Shown: one piece after another, positions 17,353-26,690 of the stretch | Position numbering within the stretch: position 1 is the stretch's first letter | Layout of the letters: each line of letters opens with the position of its first letter | Assembly (NCBI GenBank): GCA_017849585.1 | Contig: JAFIGT010000019.1 | Coordinates: forward strand, 62,001 to 126,000 | Reading direction: 5' to 3' | Source: Verrucomicrobium sp. | GTDB taxonomy: Bacteria; Verrucomicrobiota; Verrucomicrobiia; Methylacidiphilales; UBA1321 | Length of the DNA stretch: 64,000 nucleotides | The notes under the pieces: model-generated | Told to the model about the DNA's origin: nothing | Database searches by the model: none | Seen by the model: the letters and a program-made list of their open reading frames with translations, nothing else | Program-made: the position numbers and the translations under genes

Positions 17353-20116
17353 AGAGTGATTCCACAAAAACGGAAATTTCGCGTGGAGCCTGCACAGTGG
17401 TTTTTAATTTACCATCTGGGCCGCGGTGCCATTCCATTTTCAGCAGACCATGCGGCGTACATACCTCGGCACACGCGAACTCAAGCCACAAAGACTGCGG
17501 ACGCAGAACGACTTTACGCCAACCGGGCTCAACACATTCGATATGGAAGAAAAGTTGCGGCAGAAGATACACCGGCGAACTAGACCAGCCGTGGCAATGA
17601 CTGCGGGTTGGAAAGTCAGAATGCGGTTGATTGATCATTTCCCAGAATGTAGTCGCCCCGGCATCGAGCATGCTTCCCCATGACGCTTGCAACAGCGCCA
17701 GCGTTTCCGCGGCGCAATTTGACTTCCGTAAGGCTTCGAGCAGAAAGAAAAGCGCATTGGGGCTGCCAACCCGGGCCATTTTTTCAGGAGGGTGGAGACA
17801 GTTTTCCAATGCCTGCGCGCAATGACTTTCAGCCACCACATCGTACAGTAGTGCGAGAAAAGACGTATGCTGGGAAATACTGGGGCTTCGGCTACCATCA
17901 GGCAATATCGCGTCAGGGTAAGCTCCTGCCGAGATATCCCAGAGTTGATTGATCGCAATGATCAGTTGTTGTCTTTTTAAAACAAAAAAAGCGTGATCAT
18001 CGATCAAGCCAAGGGTTTGAGCAGCATGTGCAGCTCCATCAAGAGCTGCTGCGAGTAATATACTATTATGGAACACTGTCTCGCGATCCTGATCAATAGC
18101 CGTCCAATCAAAGAAATTCCAAGCAGGCGCGCTAAATAATCCGCAGCCCGTGCAGTAGCGCAAGGCAGTCTCCACATTGGTTTTCATCGCGGGATATAAC
18201 TCGCGAAGGAAACTCTCATTGCCAGAGAGCCAATAGGTTTCCCATACGGCAATTCCCCATAGAAAACTAAACGACGGAATGATCACATCCCATCCACTCG
18301 GACACTGGCTCGCCACAAGAGGCAGTTGTTTGAGTGAATGCGCCGCCACGCGCAGGGAATGCTCCGCTAGGTCCGAAGCTCCAAAAGTGTACTGGGAAAA
18401 TAGTGCTTCATTCTTGGCATCGCCAATCCAGAAAACCTGTTCGTAAGAGGGACAATCCGTAAATGTATCCTCCATACATAGAAGCAGAGTCCGCTGGCTT
18501 TTAATAAATATTCGATTGAGTCGCTCGTCGGAACAGTGGAATGATCCGCGCTGTTTCGGCTCGTAGGTCGATTCAATAACACCAAGCCGATGAACTTGCA
18601 CCGGTCCATTACGAAAAACTAATTGCACATAACGGAATCCCCGTCGCTGTCTGGAAAGAAACTTTTGCTTTCCACCGCCTGCTGTATAGCGGAATGAATT
18701 GCGATAGCTGATGCCATCGTACTGGTGCATATACTGAATGCGCTCCCCTTGGAGATACTCAAAAAAGTAAGCATCAATCACGGTTCCCGCCGCAGCCTCG
18801 ATCTCCATGGTAAAAAAACCGACCGTCATCTCACCGAGATCAAAAAGCCGTCTTATTCCACGCGCTGAGGATGTGGCCTCAGTAAGATCTCCTGTTTCGA
18901 CTCGATCTGTTCGCACAGAGAGATACGCGTCAGCAATAGAAAAATCATCTGGAGTGAGTGCGGAGAATCTCTCCATGTCCGGCTTTCCGGCTAACTGCAA
19001 CACTTGCCGCTGAAGTTCTTCCTTGTGACTGAGAAAAGTCCCTCCAAACGGTGGAACAAATGTTCCAGAGAATCCATGAGATGGACCTTCTCGATCCAGA
19101 AAACAATTGGTATCAATACCCGCCGTCCACAATGGCCCCGTGCTGGCCCAAGCCGTCAGACCATCGGGAAGTGGGCATTTCCATTCCACAGCACCTGTTG
19201 CTTCATAGTTAATAGACAGCTCCGTGCCATGATCGTATTCCGTGCAAATGCCGATAGTGAGCAAATGCGTCCCCGGAGAGAGAGACAAATCACAGCTTTG
19301 CAGGTCCTGATCGGTTTGAAAATCAATCCGCCGTCCATCTACAAAGCTACACGAGATAGGTCCCAAGAGGTGCAGCCGAATTTGTAGGTTTTGAGTGCAA
19401 TTCAGTTGACTTGCCAGTACGCCCGCCATGCCGTGCAGATTACTGCCCTTAGGAAATGGCGACAGATGCCAACGCAAAGGGATCGACCATCCCTGTCGAA
19501 GACTACATATCGTCTCAGTGCGGATTGGTGCAGAGATATTTTTTAACTGTCGACTCAGCAGGCCCGTAGTTCTTGGTTGTAGGGGCCGTTTCGCTTTTTG
19601 TGCTATACACGCCGGCTCCCATCCATCTTGCGATACACGCGCGTCAAAATGCTCTTCGAATCCGAGTTGGCAGGAAATGCGCGGCACACGTTGAGTCCAC
19701 TCGATGGCGCGTCGAACTCTCCAACTTTCATCTGTAATCAGCAGTGGCGACTCAGAACCATCGGACGAGAACACGGCCAATAGTCCGGGCTCTCCTCGCC
19801 TATACTGGAATGTATCGACACCAAAATGAACCACCATGATCGCAATGCGATTAGCTCCGATTTTAAGATGATCAGAAATAATCCTCTCGTCGTAAAAACC
19901 ATAGTCTGGATAGCCACGCGCCGGGCCATCCATGATCCACTCGCCATTAATGAAGAGGCGATAGCGTGAATCGGCAGTGATGGCTACAGCTACCGGATTA
20001 CCTCCGCACCAATACAGCTCACGTTCAAACTCGTACGTGACATTCGCCTCCTCAGGAGCATATCCATCCGCCCAAATCCACTGCCCATCGGGAAAGGGAA
20101 AATCCTTTTTGCTCAT
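17345..20116 (-). CDS. GH78-type alpha-L-rhamnosidase
   Basis: This 923-residue enzyme is built like family GH78. N-terminal beta-sandwich domains are seen at about 1-330 (WIWADG, DSRYRLFINGEWIMDGPARG), then another beta-domain, then an (alpha/alpha)6 barrel from about 530 and a C-terminal beta-domain. The candidate general acid is E559 in DCPSYEQVFWIGDA, and the candidate base is E826 in GATTFWEM, matching the two-Glu inverting arrangement known in GH78. No signal peptide is visible (MSKKDFPFPDG), so it probably works on imported oligosaccharides in the cytoplasm. It overlaps its neighbours on both sides (ATGA and ATGAATAA), marking one operon. Some GH78-like proteins have other activities, so rhamnose specificity is likely but not certain. 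Confidence 0.82.
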   Translation of the reverse strand: MSKKDFPFPDGQWIWADGYAPEEANVTYEFERELYWCGGNPVAVAITADSRYRLFINGEWIMDGPARGYPDYGFYDERIISDHLKIGANRIAIMVVHFGVDTFQYRRGEPGLLAVFSSDGSESPLLITDESWRVRRAIEWTQRVPRISCQLGFEEHFDARVSQDGWEPACIAQKAKRPLQPRTTGLLSRQLKNISAPIRTETICSLRQGWSIPLRWHLSPFPKGSNLHGMAGVLASQLNCTQNLQIRLHLLGPISCSFVDGRRIDFQTDQDLQSCDLSLSPGTHLLTIGICTEYDHGTELSINYEATGAVEWKCPLPDGLTAWASTGPLWTAGIDTNCFLDREGPSHGFSGTFVPPFGGTFLSHKEELQRQVLQLAGKPDMERFSALTPDDFSIADAYLSVRTDRVETGDLTEATSSARGIRRLFDLGEMTVGFFTMEIEAAAGTVIDAYFFEYLQGERIQYMHQYDGISYRNSFRYTAGGGKQKFLSRQRRGFRYVQLVFRNGPVQVHRLGVIESTYEPKQRGSFHCSDERLNRIFIKSQRTLLLCMEDTFTDCPSYEQVFWIGDAKNEALFSQYTFGASDLAEHSLRVAAHSLKQLPLVASQCPSGWDVIIPSFSFLWGIAVWETYWLSGNESFLRELYPAMKTNVETALRYCTGCGLFSAPAWNFFDWTAIDQDRETVFHNSILLAAALDGAAHAAQTLGLIDDHAFFVLKRQQLIIAINQLWDISAGAYPDAILPDGSRSPSISQHTSFLALLYDVVAESHCAQALENCLHPPEKMARVGSPNALFFLLEALRKSNCAAETLALLQASWGSMLDAGATTFWEMINQPHSDFPTRSHCHGWSSSPVYLLPQLFFHIECVEPGWRKVVLRPQSLWLEFACAEVCTPHGLLKMEWHRGPDGKLKTTVQAPREISVFVESLYE

Positions 20117-22146
20117 GTCGCTAAGTCAGAAATAATTTCCCCCGAGGACGAAGCCATGGAGAGGCTATTTCCCATGCGATCCTTCAGGCGATAAGCGAAA
20201 ATCTGACGACCTGCCTGATTCTTCCCAATCCACACAGAACAACTCCCATCGCTGTCAGACATCTCGATGCGCTCTTTACCATCCCATTGAGCTGAGAAAT
20301 CTTCCTGCCTGACACTGCTGGACTGAATTCCCATGGCGACCACAAAATGAAAATCGGGCGTTCTGGATGATTTCAGAGAGAGATGAAAACCGCGTTGCTG
20401 GGGTCGCGATCGCGTCATCACATAGACTTCCGTTTCAACAATGGTCGGCATTATTTTGTGCGAAGCGATCGGATTGAGGTTTTCAATAACCAGACGACCA
20501 GGGCCATTTTCCATGACGAAACGATTTGCGTTTACTGAGCGCGCCGCTCGATCGGTATGCAAACGCCATTCGTATTCGTGCGGTAAAGTGGAACGTATTG
20601 TATCGAAAATCACCAGAAAGCGGCCATCCACCAGAATTAAGTGCCGTCTCATTTCCTTGAGTTGCAACTCATCGTCATAGGCTGCAGTAAAGACAGCGCT
20701 CGCTGCAGCGACCTGCTGAGTGTGCCAGACATTCTCCATATGGATTTTGTCATATTCGCTATAAGGCTTGGCGGAGAAAGTGCTCCATGGAGTGCCTCCC
20801 TTGTGCTGGCCGATGCCGTCGACAAGAATAGAATTATGATCGGCGGTCTCCTTTTTCCCAGTGTAGCCCGTATCATTGGCCAGAAAGACGCCTTTTGCAA
20901 AAAGCAGGAAGGAGCCCGCATCGGGATGGGCATGGCCTAATTCTAAATGCCACTGCGGATAGTGCGGTAGCAATGTCGCGAGATGGTGTCCGGCGGGTGG
21001 TCCACTTTTGAAAGCAAGAGCAGTGGCTGTTGGAGCATTCCAACTGGAACGCCAGTGCAATACTTCGATATCATCGAAATAATGCGAGTTCGACAGCTCG
21101 GACTCTTTTGATGGCACCGCAGAGTTGACGTTATGCGCGATAAGTAACTGCAATGCGCCGTCAAGAGGATGTGTGATCTCTGGATCGGGCAGGCGTTGGA
21201 GAAAATCACTCCAGAACGTTTCCTTTTGCTCGCGAGCCAACATCATGAGCAGTGAGCGGAAAATATAGGTAGGGACAGTATGCCAAGGCTTATCGTACCC
21301 TGGCGTAAAACCAATTCCATCGGGTTCGGTTCTCGATCCCCAATCAGCAAAATCGAAGACAAATTTGGGGTCAGGCAGGACGTTGTGAGCAAGATAGTAC
21401 CCGGCACGTTTGAACATCGGGAAGGAGAAGAGATCTTCACCGGTTGTGCGTTTCAGAGCGGTCGCGTAGCAGATCGGAAACTGCATGGTGAAACACCAGT
21501 AGCCAACACCTTCGAAGAACCAGCCATCCTTCGCCAGAACATCAAAACTTTTCTCCAGAAAATCACGACTGAATTTTCCCCACGCACGCGCTTTCTCTAC
21601 ATTTTCATTCAGCGCCATGGCAGCAATTCCAAGTGCGCAAATGGGGATAATCATGTGATTCTGCTCATAGGAATAGACCGGAAACGCTTCGGGATTGGTC
21701 AAGTCGGCATAAGCTTGCTGCGCCTGAGCGTGGAGTGTCTGAAGCAGTGCCTCCTCGAACTCTGCATCGAAAACTCCACGTAAGAGATCGTCCATCAGTG
21801 AAAAGGAGAGCAGGAAGTGACCTACCATCAGATCGCGATTTTCGAAGGCGAATCGTGGGATCTTCATCGCAGGATGTGACTTTAGGATGGGAAGCCACTG
21901 TTGCAGCAATGCACGATAGGATTCGTCGCGCGTGATGCGCCAGGCCGCAGCAACCCAGGTTAGTGCAAGGGCCGTGTCGATGACGACTTGGTCGCTGCCC
22001 GATCCATCGGCTTGGAGAATGGTTTCAAACGGACGCGGATTTTCCAGCAGCTTCAACGCGCTCGGCGTGGGAAGTCGCAAAGACGCGGTGGCTTTGGCCG
22101 AAACAAGTTCCGATTCATTAATGAGAAGACGGGGATGAGAATGCAT
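20113..22146 (-). CDS. Heparinase II/III-like protein (probable polysaccharide lyase)
   Basis: Starting at ATG 22146, which shares one base with the preceding stop (TAATG), the protein is 677 residues. An in-frame extension to 22332 would read the end of the upstream gene and is unlikely. It has an alpha/alpha toroid N-terminal part and a beta-sandwich C-terminal part. The family signatures are YEQNHMIIP (N163, H164) and HLELGHAHPDAGSF (H405, H407, D409), followed by GVFLANDTGY. Relatives cleave uronate-containing chains by beta-elimination using Asn, His and Tyr. The start MHSHPRLLINESEL is typical of secreted members after signal removal, yet no signal peptide is encoded here, so the location is probably cytoplasmic. 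Confidence 0.8.
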   Translation of the reverse strand: MHSHPRLLINESELVSAKATASLRLPTPSALKLLENPRPFETILQADGSGSDQVVIDTALALTWVAAAWRITRDESYRALLQQWLPILKSHPAMKIPRFAFENRDLMVGHFLLSFSLMDDLLRGVFDAEFEEALLQTLHAQAQQAYADLTNPEAFPVYSYEQNHMIIPICALGIAAMALNENVEKARAWGKFSRDFLEKSFDVLAKDGWFFEGVGYWCFTMQFPICYATALKRTTGEDLFSFPMFKRAGYYLAHNVLPDPKFVFDFADWGSRTEPDGIGFTPGYDKPWHTVPTYIFRSLLMMLAREQKETFWSDFLQRLPDPEITHPLDGALQLLIAHNVNSAVPSKESELSNSHYFDDIEVLHWRSSWNAPTATALAFKSGPPAGHHLATLLPHYPQWHLELGHAHPDAGSFLLFAKGVFLANDTGYTGKKETADHNSILVDGIGQHKGGTPWSTFSAKPYSEYDKIHMENVWHTQQVAAASAVFTAAYDDELQLKEMRRHLILVDGRFLVIFDTIRSTLPHEYEWRLHTDRAARSVNANRFVMENGPGRLVIENLNPIASHKIMPTIVETEVYVMTRSRPQQRGFHLSLKSSRTPDFHFVVAMGIQSSSVRQEDFSAQWDGKERIEMSDSDGSCSVWIGKNQAGRQIFAYRLKDRMGNSLSMASSSGEIISDLAT

Positions 22147-25100
22147 TATTTTTTTGTTGGGGGTAAAAGATGTAACCATGGGAAACGGGCAGGCAATTTC
22201 CCTGAGCCGATTCCTTCCGCCGCCCCAATCCAGCATTTTCGGCCGCTGCCATCGTTGTCGTTGACGATGAAGTTCGCGGCGAGGATGGAATCCGCGGCAG
22301 GTTTCGGGCCGCTTCCGTAAAAATAGGACCATGGAACGAAGGTCTCATATACCGTGTCATTATCTTTGCGGACGATACACGCCTGAATTTCGGGCGGATC
22401 TTCTCGTTGCGGGTAAGTTTGGATCAGTCGGCGCTGCCCATTAGCATCCAGAGCCAAGCCAATCTCCCGATTTCCCGGCTGATAGCCTGCATCACCGCCT
22501 TTGGTCTGCGGATCATAGGCTAGCTGCATGCTGTCGTAGTTCCAGAAATCCTGACCGTTCGCAGCTACATGCTTATTATCACGCACGATATAGATGGCAT
22601 AGAGCCCCACCTCATTCCACGCATAGCCATAACGCACGCTAAGATCTTCCAGTCCTTGCCAGGGAATGGAAGGATCAGGCGGCGCAATATCATTACGCTG
22701 ATCGAGCGTGTTCGTGGCGATCCGGATTTTGGAGGGTGAAAGAATCCCATCGATGCGAATCGTTTCCGGTGGCAAGTAGGGAACAGGGACTAGTTTTTTG
22801 TTCAAAGCTCCCTTTACGACAGAGTCCGCTCCGGTGATTTGAACCGAGATCTGCAATGTGGACGAGGCAAATAATTTGTCTGATCCTAAGAGAGACACCT
22901 TATTTTCCCCAGGGCGAAGCTTAGTCTGAGTGGTCCAGCCTTCCACTTTGATCTCCGCCGGGACTTCTTCCATGAGAAGACTTTCTATAGTGAGATTGAG
23001 CGCATTGATTTTACTCGCCCCAATGTGGCTAATGATAAAGGGCTGTTCCGGGCGCCACTTGATCTTGGCCAGATGATTCTTCAGCGTGCCGGCCTGAGCG
23101 AGGCTGGTCACAAAAAAGGTAGGTCCGCGAGTCAATCGCACGGTGGAGTCGAGAGAGTGCTCGCGCCCATAGAGATCGATGATGGTAACTCCATCCGAAA
23201 AACGCTCTTTCGGGGAGACATCGTAGCGCGTCGTCCAGATCGCAGCGACCGCTTGCTTAGTGAGAGGATTTTCAAACCAATAACCATTCAACGCCGGACT
23301 AAGATTGAGTTTTTCGCCCGTACGAGCACCCTCCAACAAGGAGGAGACGGCGGCAAAGGCATTGACCGCCGGAGTGGGTCGCATCCCTTTATATGTTTGA
23401 AGAAAGAGGCTGTAGTCGTAGCCGCGTTCGTTGAGGCCGAGCTTGTATTGATAGCCGCGAAACCAGGCGAGTTTTCCAACACCGGGCACGGCCTTGAAAA
23501 GGACGAGAGTCTGTGCGCAAATAGCCGCGTAGTCTCTGGTGGATGGCGACAAGTAGAGATCGTTCATGGGATAGGCCCATCCCAGCTCTGTCGACCAGAG
23601 TGCCTTATCTCTCGTGTACTCCGCGGCGACTTTCACATTCTTTTCCAAGGCGCTAACAAGATATTGATCGGGCCACATCACGGAGCCGTCTGGACTGATG
23701 TAGCGCGTGCCTGAGTAGGGATGGGCGGAGTAGTAATCCACCTTACCCTGAGTGTCCCGCAGCATCTTTTGCGTGAATCCGAGAACGCGGGAGGCTTCGC
23801 CTGATCCACCGCCACCCAATACAGGAATGGTGGGATCAACTTCCTTCGTGACCTCGTAGCCTTTTTTGAGCAAAGCGGCCGCGGCTGCGGCTGCCTCGTC
23901 TTCGTTCACCAAGCTGGTGCGCCCAATAGTGATATCCGGCTCGTTATTGATCTCCACGGCTCGCGGTGCCACGGGTAACGCTGTGAGAGCCGCACGCACC
24001 CAATCGCCAAAGCGTTGCAGTGGTTCCGGCTGGTTGAGTAGCACCATATGTTTCACGCCCAACCAATTCGGCATATTAGGTTCAAAGGTCCAGATCACGC
24101 CGAGTCCGGCCTCTTTGCAGTCCAATCCTTCCTGAACATATTTATCAAAATCAAAGACACCCTGAGATTTTTCGGTCCACTGCCAATAAAAGAAGATTCG
24201 AAAAAAACGAGCACCGATTCGCTTGGCGGTGCGTGGATGGGTCATGGTGCACAGGCCATAAAGCGATTCTTTAAATGGAATGGAGTCCAGTTGAGGCGGC
24301 CGCACGACAGCGACCGTAGTCCGAAAATCCTCAGCCTCCTTTCCGAGCGAGAAAGTACAGTCGGCAAACATGGGGCCAGGCAGATCCAGCTTCACGGGGA
24401 CTTTGACTGTGGCCGATGCGGGAATTCCCACTTTCTGCGAGAAGCTCCATTTACGATCATCATCGGTAGTGATGTGCACAGCGAGCTCCGCAATTCGCTC
24501 TTGCCCGGTGCGATTGCGAATTACCGCCTCAACAGTTTTTTCTTCGCTAGGAAAAAAGACATTATCGAAAGCACTGGCAGATATAGAGAGGAGACAAGGA
24601 AATTCGGCCGATGGTTTCCGTGAAGTATAACCGAACCGTGAGACAATTAGTTTTCCTTTGGTAACCGTGGAGGGTGTGACCAATATGCCCACGTTTCGCA
24701 AGGGAAAATGAATCACGCCATCTCCTTTTCCCATGGTTCGCACAAAAGTCTTCCGATCCAGTGGCAAAAGAAGACGTTGAGCCGTGGTATCGACCAGCTT
24801 GAATTCGGCCGCAAATCGCTGTTCATCTGCGCCCTCAATAATGATCAGCCCAGTAGCGCCGACGGCACCTTGAAGATCAACCCCAATTGCCATCGCGGTA
24901 TCCGGCAGTGGCGCAGATCGCCACACCCCCGCCCAGCCGTTGCTCTGTGGGAAATCATAGTCCAATGCAATACCGCCCGATTTTTCGTCATCGGCTAGAT
25001 GCAGAACCTCATTAGAGCGACCGCGGGCATTGATTTCGGGTGTCCAGAATACAACTGACTCTTCAGGAAATAGCGCGAACTCCCCAGTTTTGGAATTGTC

Positions 25101-25217
25101 TGCGGAATGCCCCATCTGTGCCGAAAGCGTGGAATTCAAATTGAAAAACGAGATGAGTCCAAAGCAGATTGTGAGCATTGCCGAGATATGGATGGGGCGT
25201 AGGAAAAAATAATTCAT
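22146..25217 (-). CDS. Secreted clan GH-A glycosidase with C-terminal carbohydrate-binding-like domain
   Basis: A signal peptide (about 1-33, ending LSAQ) leads a 1023-residue protein. Beta-sandwich domains occupy about 45-300. A TIM barrel follows at about 315-640, with the clan GH-A acid/base motif EINNEPDIT (N425, E426) and a nucleophile candidate E544 in LWSTELGWAYP. Further beta-domains lead to a C-terminal module (about 825-1015) resembling CBM9 or DOMON (IRIDGILSP, NYDSMQLAYDP, YETFVPWSYF). The barrel is nearest in style to GH39/GH5-like enzymes. It is the only clearly exported enzyme of the operon, so it probably makes the first cut outside the cytoplasm. It ends on the start of the lyase gene (TAATG). 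Confidence 0.75.
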   Translation of the reverse strand: MNYFFLRPIHISAMLTICFGLISFFNLNSTLSAQMGHSADNSKTGEFALFPEESVVFWTPEINARGRSNEVLHLADDEKSGGIALDYDFPQSNGWAGVWRSAPLPDTAMAIGVDLQGAVGATGLIIIEGADEQRFAAEFKLVDTTAQRLLLPLDRKTFVRTMGKGDGVIHFPLRNVGILVTPSTVTKGKLIVSRFGYTSRKPSAEFPCLLSISASAFDNVFFPSEEKTVEAVIRNRTGQERIAELAVHITTDDDRKWSFSQKVGIPASATVKVPVKLDLPGPMFADCTFSLGKEAEDFRTTVAVVRPPQLDSIPFKESLYGLCTMTHPRTAKRIGARFFRIFFYWQWTEKSQGVFDFDKYVQEGLDCKEAGLGVIWTFEPNMPNWLGVKHMVLLNQPEPLQRFGDWVRAALTALPVAPRAVEINNEPDITIGRTSLVNEDEAAAAAAALLKKGYEVTKEVDPTIPVLGGGGSGEASRVLGFTQKMLRDTQGKVDYYSAHPYSGTRYISPDGSVMWPDQYLVSALEKNVKVAAEYTRDKALWSTELGWAYPMNDLYLSPSTRDYAAICAQTLVLFKAVPGVGKLAWFRGYQYKLGLNERGYDYSLFLQTYKGMRPTPAVNAFAAVSSLLEGARTGEKLNLSPALNGYWFENPLTKQAVAAIWTTRYDVSPKERFSDGVTIIDLYGREHSLDSTVRLTRGPTFFVTSLAQAGTLKNHLAKIKWRPEQPFIISHIGASKINALNLTIESLLMEEVPAEIKVEGWTTQTKLRPGENKVSLLGSDKLFASSTLQISVQITGADSVVKGALNKKLVPVPYLPPETIRIDGILSPSKIRIATNTLDQRNDIAPPDPSIPWQGLEDLSVRYGYAWNEVGLYAIYIVRDNKHVAANGQDFWNYDSMQLAYDPQTKGGDAGYQPGNREIGLALDANGQRRLIQTYPQREDPPEIQACIVRKDNDTVYETFVPWSYFYGSGPKPAADSILAANFIVNDNDGSGRKCWIGAAEGIGSGKLPARFPWLHLLPPTKK

Positions 25218-25235
25218 AATACGGAGACCAAAAAA

Positions 25236-25946
25236 TTATTTGTCGGATGCAGTGCTGATCTTAATGTCATCGATATCGAGCATCCCTTCCCCCCAACGGC
25301 GAATGAGAACCGTTTTAATCGAGGAGAGCGGAATACTTCCTGAGGCAGCTACGGAGATACCATCGAGAATCAGATCAGCCGAATTCGCTGCTTCGTAGAG
25401 ATAAAGTTTTCCCGATGTCGGCTCCGCCAAATTCGTGCGCAGCGTTACATTTCTGATCTCAAGAGTATACCACGTCTCTTTTTTGAGTTCCTTGACGGAA
25501 TATTTCCCCATGTTACCGCGAAAGGCACTTTCGCCGCCACCTTGAGAAGCCGCGAGCTCGCCGGTTCGAGCATTAATGCTGATATAGAACCCCGCCGAGG
25601 TACTACCGTTATGTAGAGCAACATCGAATAATATTTTCCCGCTGAAACGAAAAGTAATTTTAAAGGTGAATGCTCCATTTGTGCTGGACCATATGGGACC
25701 TCCGGATTCATAAACCACCATGGTTTCCCGTTTCTCCAGCCGAAGTCCCTTCCCTGAGGAATATCCCGCTTCCTCGATAATAACGGCACTCCCGGCTGGA
25801 GCGGGACCTTCCTGGCGCCAGCCTTCCACGGTTTTGGAGCTCAAGGGGGTGTTGGGCGCCACCAGGTCAAAGTTTTCATGAATGCCCTGCCCATAAAGAG
25901 GTAAAGCGGTCAGTGTGAGGGCGACGAAGTATTTCGCATTTTTCAT
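25236..25946 (-). CDS. Secreted beta-sandwich protein of unknown function
   Basis: The best start is ATG 25946 (MKNAKYFVALTLTALPLYGQ), which gives a signal peptide and 236 residues; an upstream in-frame extension would read through the preceding gene end. The mature part begins GIHENFDLVAPNTPLSSKTVEGWRQEG and continues as alternating strands with ITFRFSGKILFDVALHNG, WYTLEIRNVTLRT and MLDIDDIKIST. That is the pattern of a jelly-roll or laminin-G-like sugar-binding fold, as in many verrucomicrobial and planctomycete secreted proteins. I do not recognise a named family. It sits 19 bases ahead of the GH-A gene and may help bind substrate. Confidence 0.65.
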   Translation of the reverse strand: MKNAKYFVALTLTALPLYGQGIHENFDLVAPNTPLSSKTVEGWRQEGPAPAGSAVIIEEAGYSSGKGLRLEKRETMVVYESGGPIWSSTNGAFTFKITFRFSGKILFDVALHNGSTSAGFYISINARTGELAASQGGGESAFRGNMGKYSVKELKKETWYTLEIRNVTLRTNLAEPTSGKLYLYEAANSADLILDGISVAASGSIPLSSIKTVLIRRWGEGMLDIDDIKISTASDK

Positions 25947-25965
25947 ATGTGAATCTGATTGCAAT

Positions 25966-26622
25966 TTAATAGTAGCCGCGGCCATTAAGAGCACTTTGTG
26001 CCCAGCGTTTGTCACCGTATTGAACCCGCTCAATATGGCCATCGACCATCAAGACATTGGCCCAACCGGCATGGCGCGCATTCCAGCGTGATTTTGTGTC
26101 AGCGGTTGCGATAGGATTATCCAGCGAAAAAATGCGGACAGCATCACCATCCATCAGTAGGGGCCAGACTGATTTGGCCGTCAAACCAATGGAGAAGAAT
26201 TTAGGCAGTTGATCAGTGCGAGACGAGGTTGGTTGCCACAGGGGCAGGTCGGACATCGAATAGGAGACGACACCTAAGGCCGGGTTTGAAGGATATATTG
26301 GCCCCATATTTCCCACCGGACAGACCAGAATTTTCGTCGTGCCGAGATAGTTTGGACCAGCGATGCGCCCCTTCCCAAGCAAGATTTGATACCATGGGTA
26401 ATAGCCGCCGTTAGCGTCATCAGCCGAAGGTGGGTACATCCCCTCATTTTCCGAAGCATAGAGCGTGAAACACGTTCCAAGTTGACGCAAGTTTGCCTGA
26501 CAGGCGGCTGAGAGTGCGGCACTCCGCGTATTGTTAATCGCCGGGATCATGAGCGCCACCAGAATGGAAATAATTCCCATGGTCACCAGCAACTCGACAA
26601 GTGAGAATCCGTGACGGTTCAT
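25966..26622 (-). CDS. Prepilin-like protein with type II secretion/DUF1559-style body
   Basis: The 218-residue protein starts MNRHGFSLVELLVTMGIISILVALMIPAI, a class III signal with cleavage after Gly5 and Glu at mature position 5, followed by a hydrophobic helix. The body carries AACQANLRQLGTCFTLYASENEGMYPP and a C-terminal WNARHAGWANVLMVDGHIERV. These are features of the large prepilin-type N-terminal methylation family expanded in Planctomycetes, Lentisphaerae and Verrucomicrobia. It lies inside the sugar operon, 19 bases before the small secreted protein. Its role is unknown; co-expression with polysaccharide enzymes suggests a surface or secretion function. Confidence 0.85.
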   Translation of the reverse strand: MNRHGFSLVELLVTMGIISILVALMIPAINNTRSAALSAACQANLRQLGTCFTLYASENEGMYPPSADDANGGYYPWYQILLGKGRIAGPNYLGTTKILVCPVGNMGPIYPSNPALGVVSYSMSDLPLWQPTSSRTDQLPKFFSIGLTAKSVWPLLMDGDAVRIFSLDNPIATADTKSRWNARHAGWANVLMVDGHIERVQYGDKRWAQSALNGRGYY

Positions 26623-26690
26623 GCGTGGGGCTTTTATAGCCAGGCGTGCAACTTGGATATTCTACCGAAACGCAGCAGCCGAAGCGAGAC

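Noticed and set aside
22144-22332. 62-residue N-terminal extension of the heparinase-like protein
   Set aside because: It reads an alternative frame of the upstream gene's end; the TAATG junction gives a natural start at 22146.
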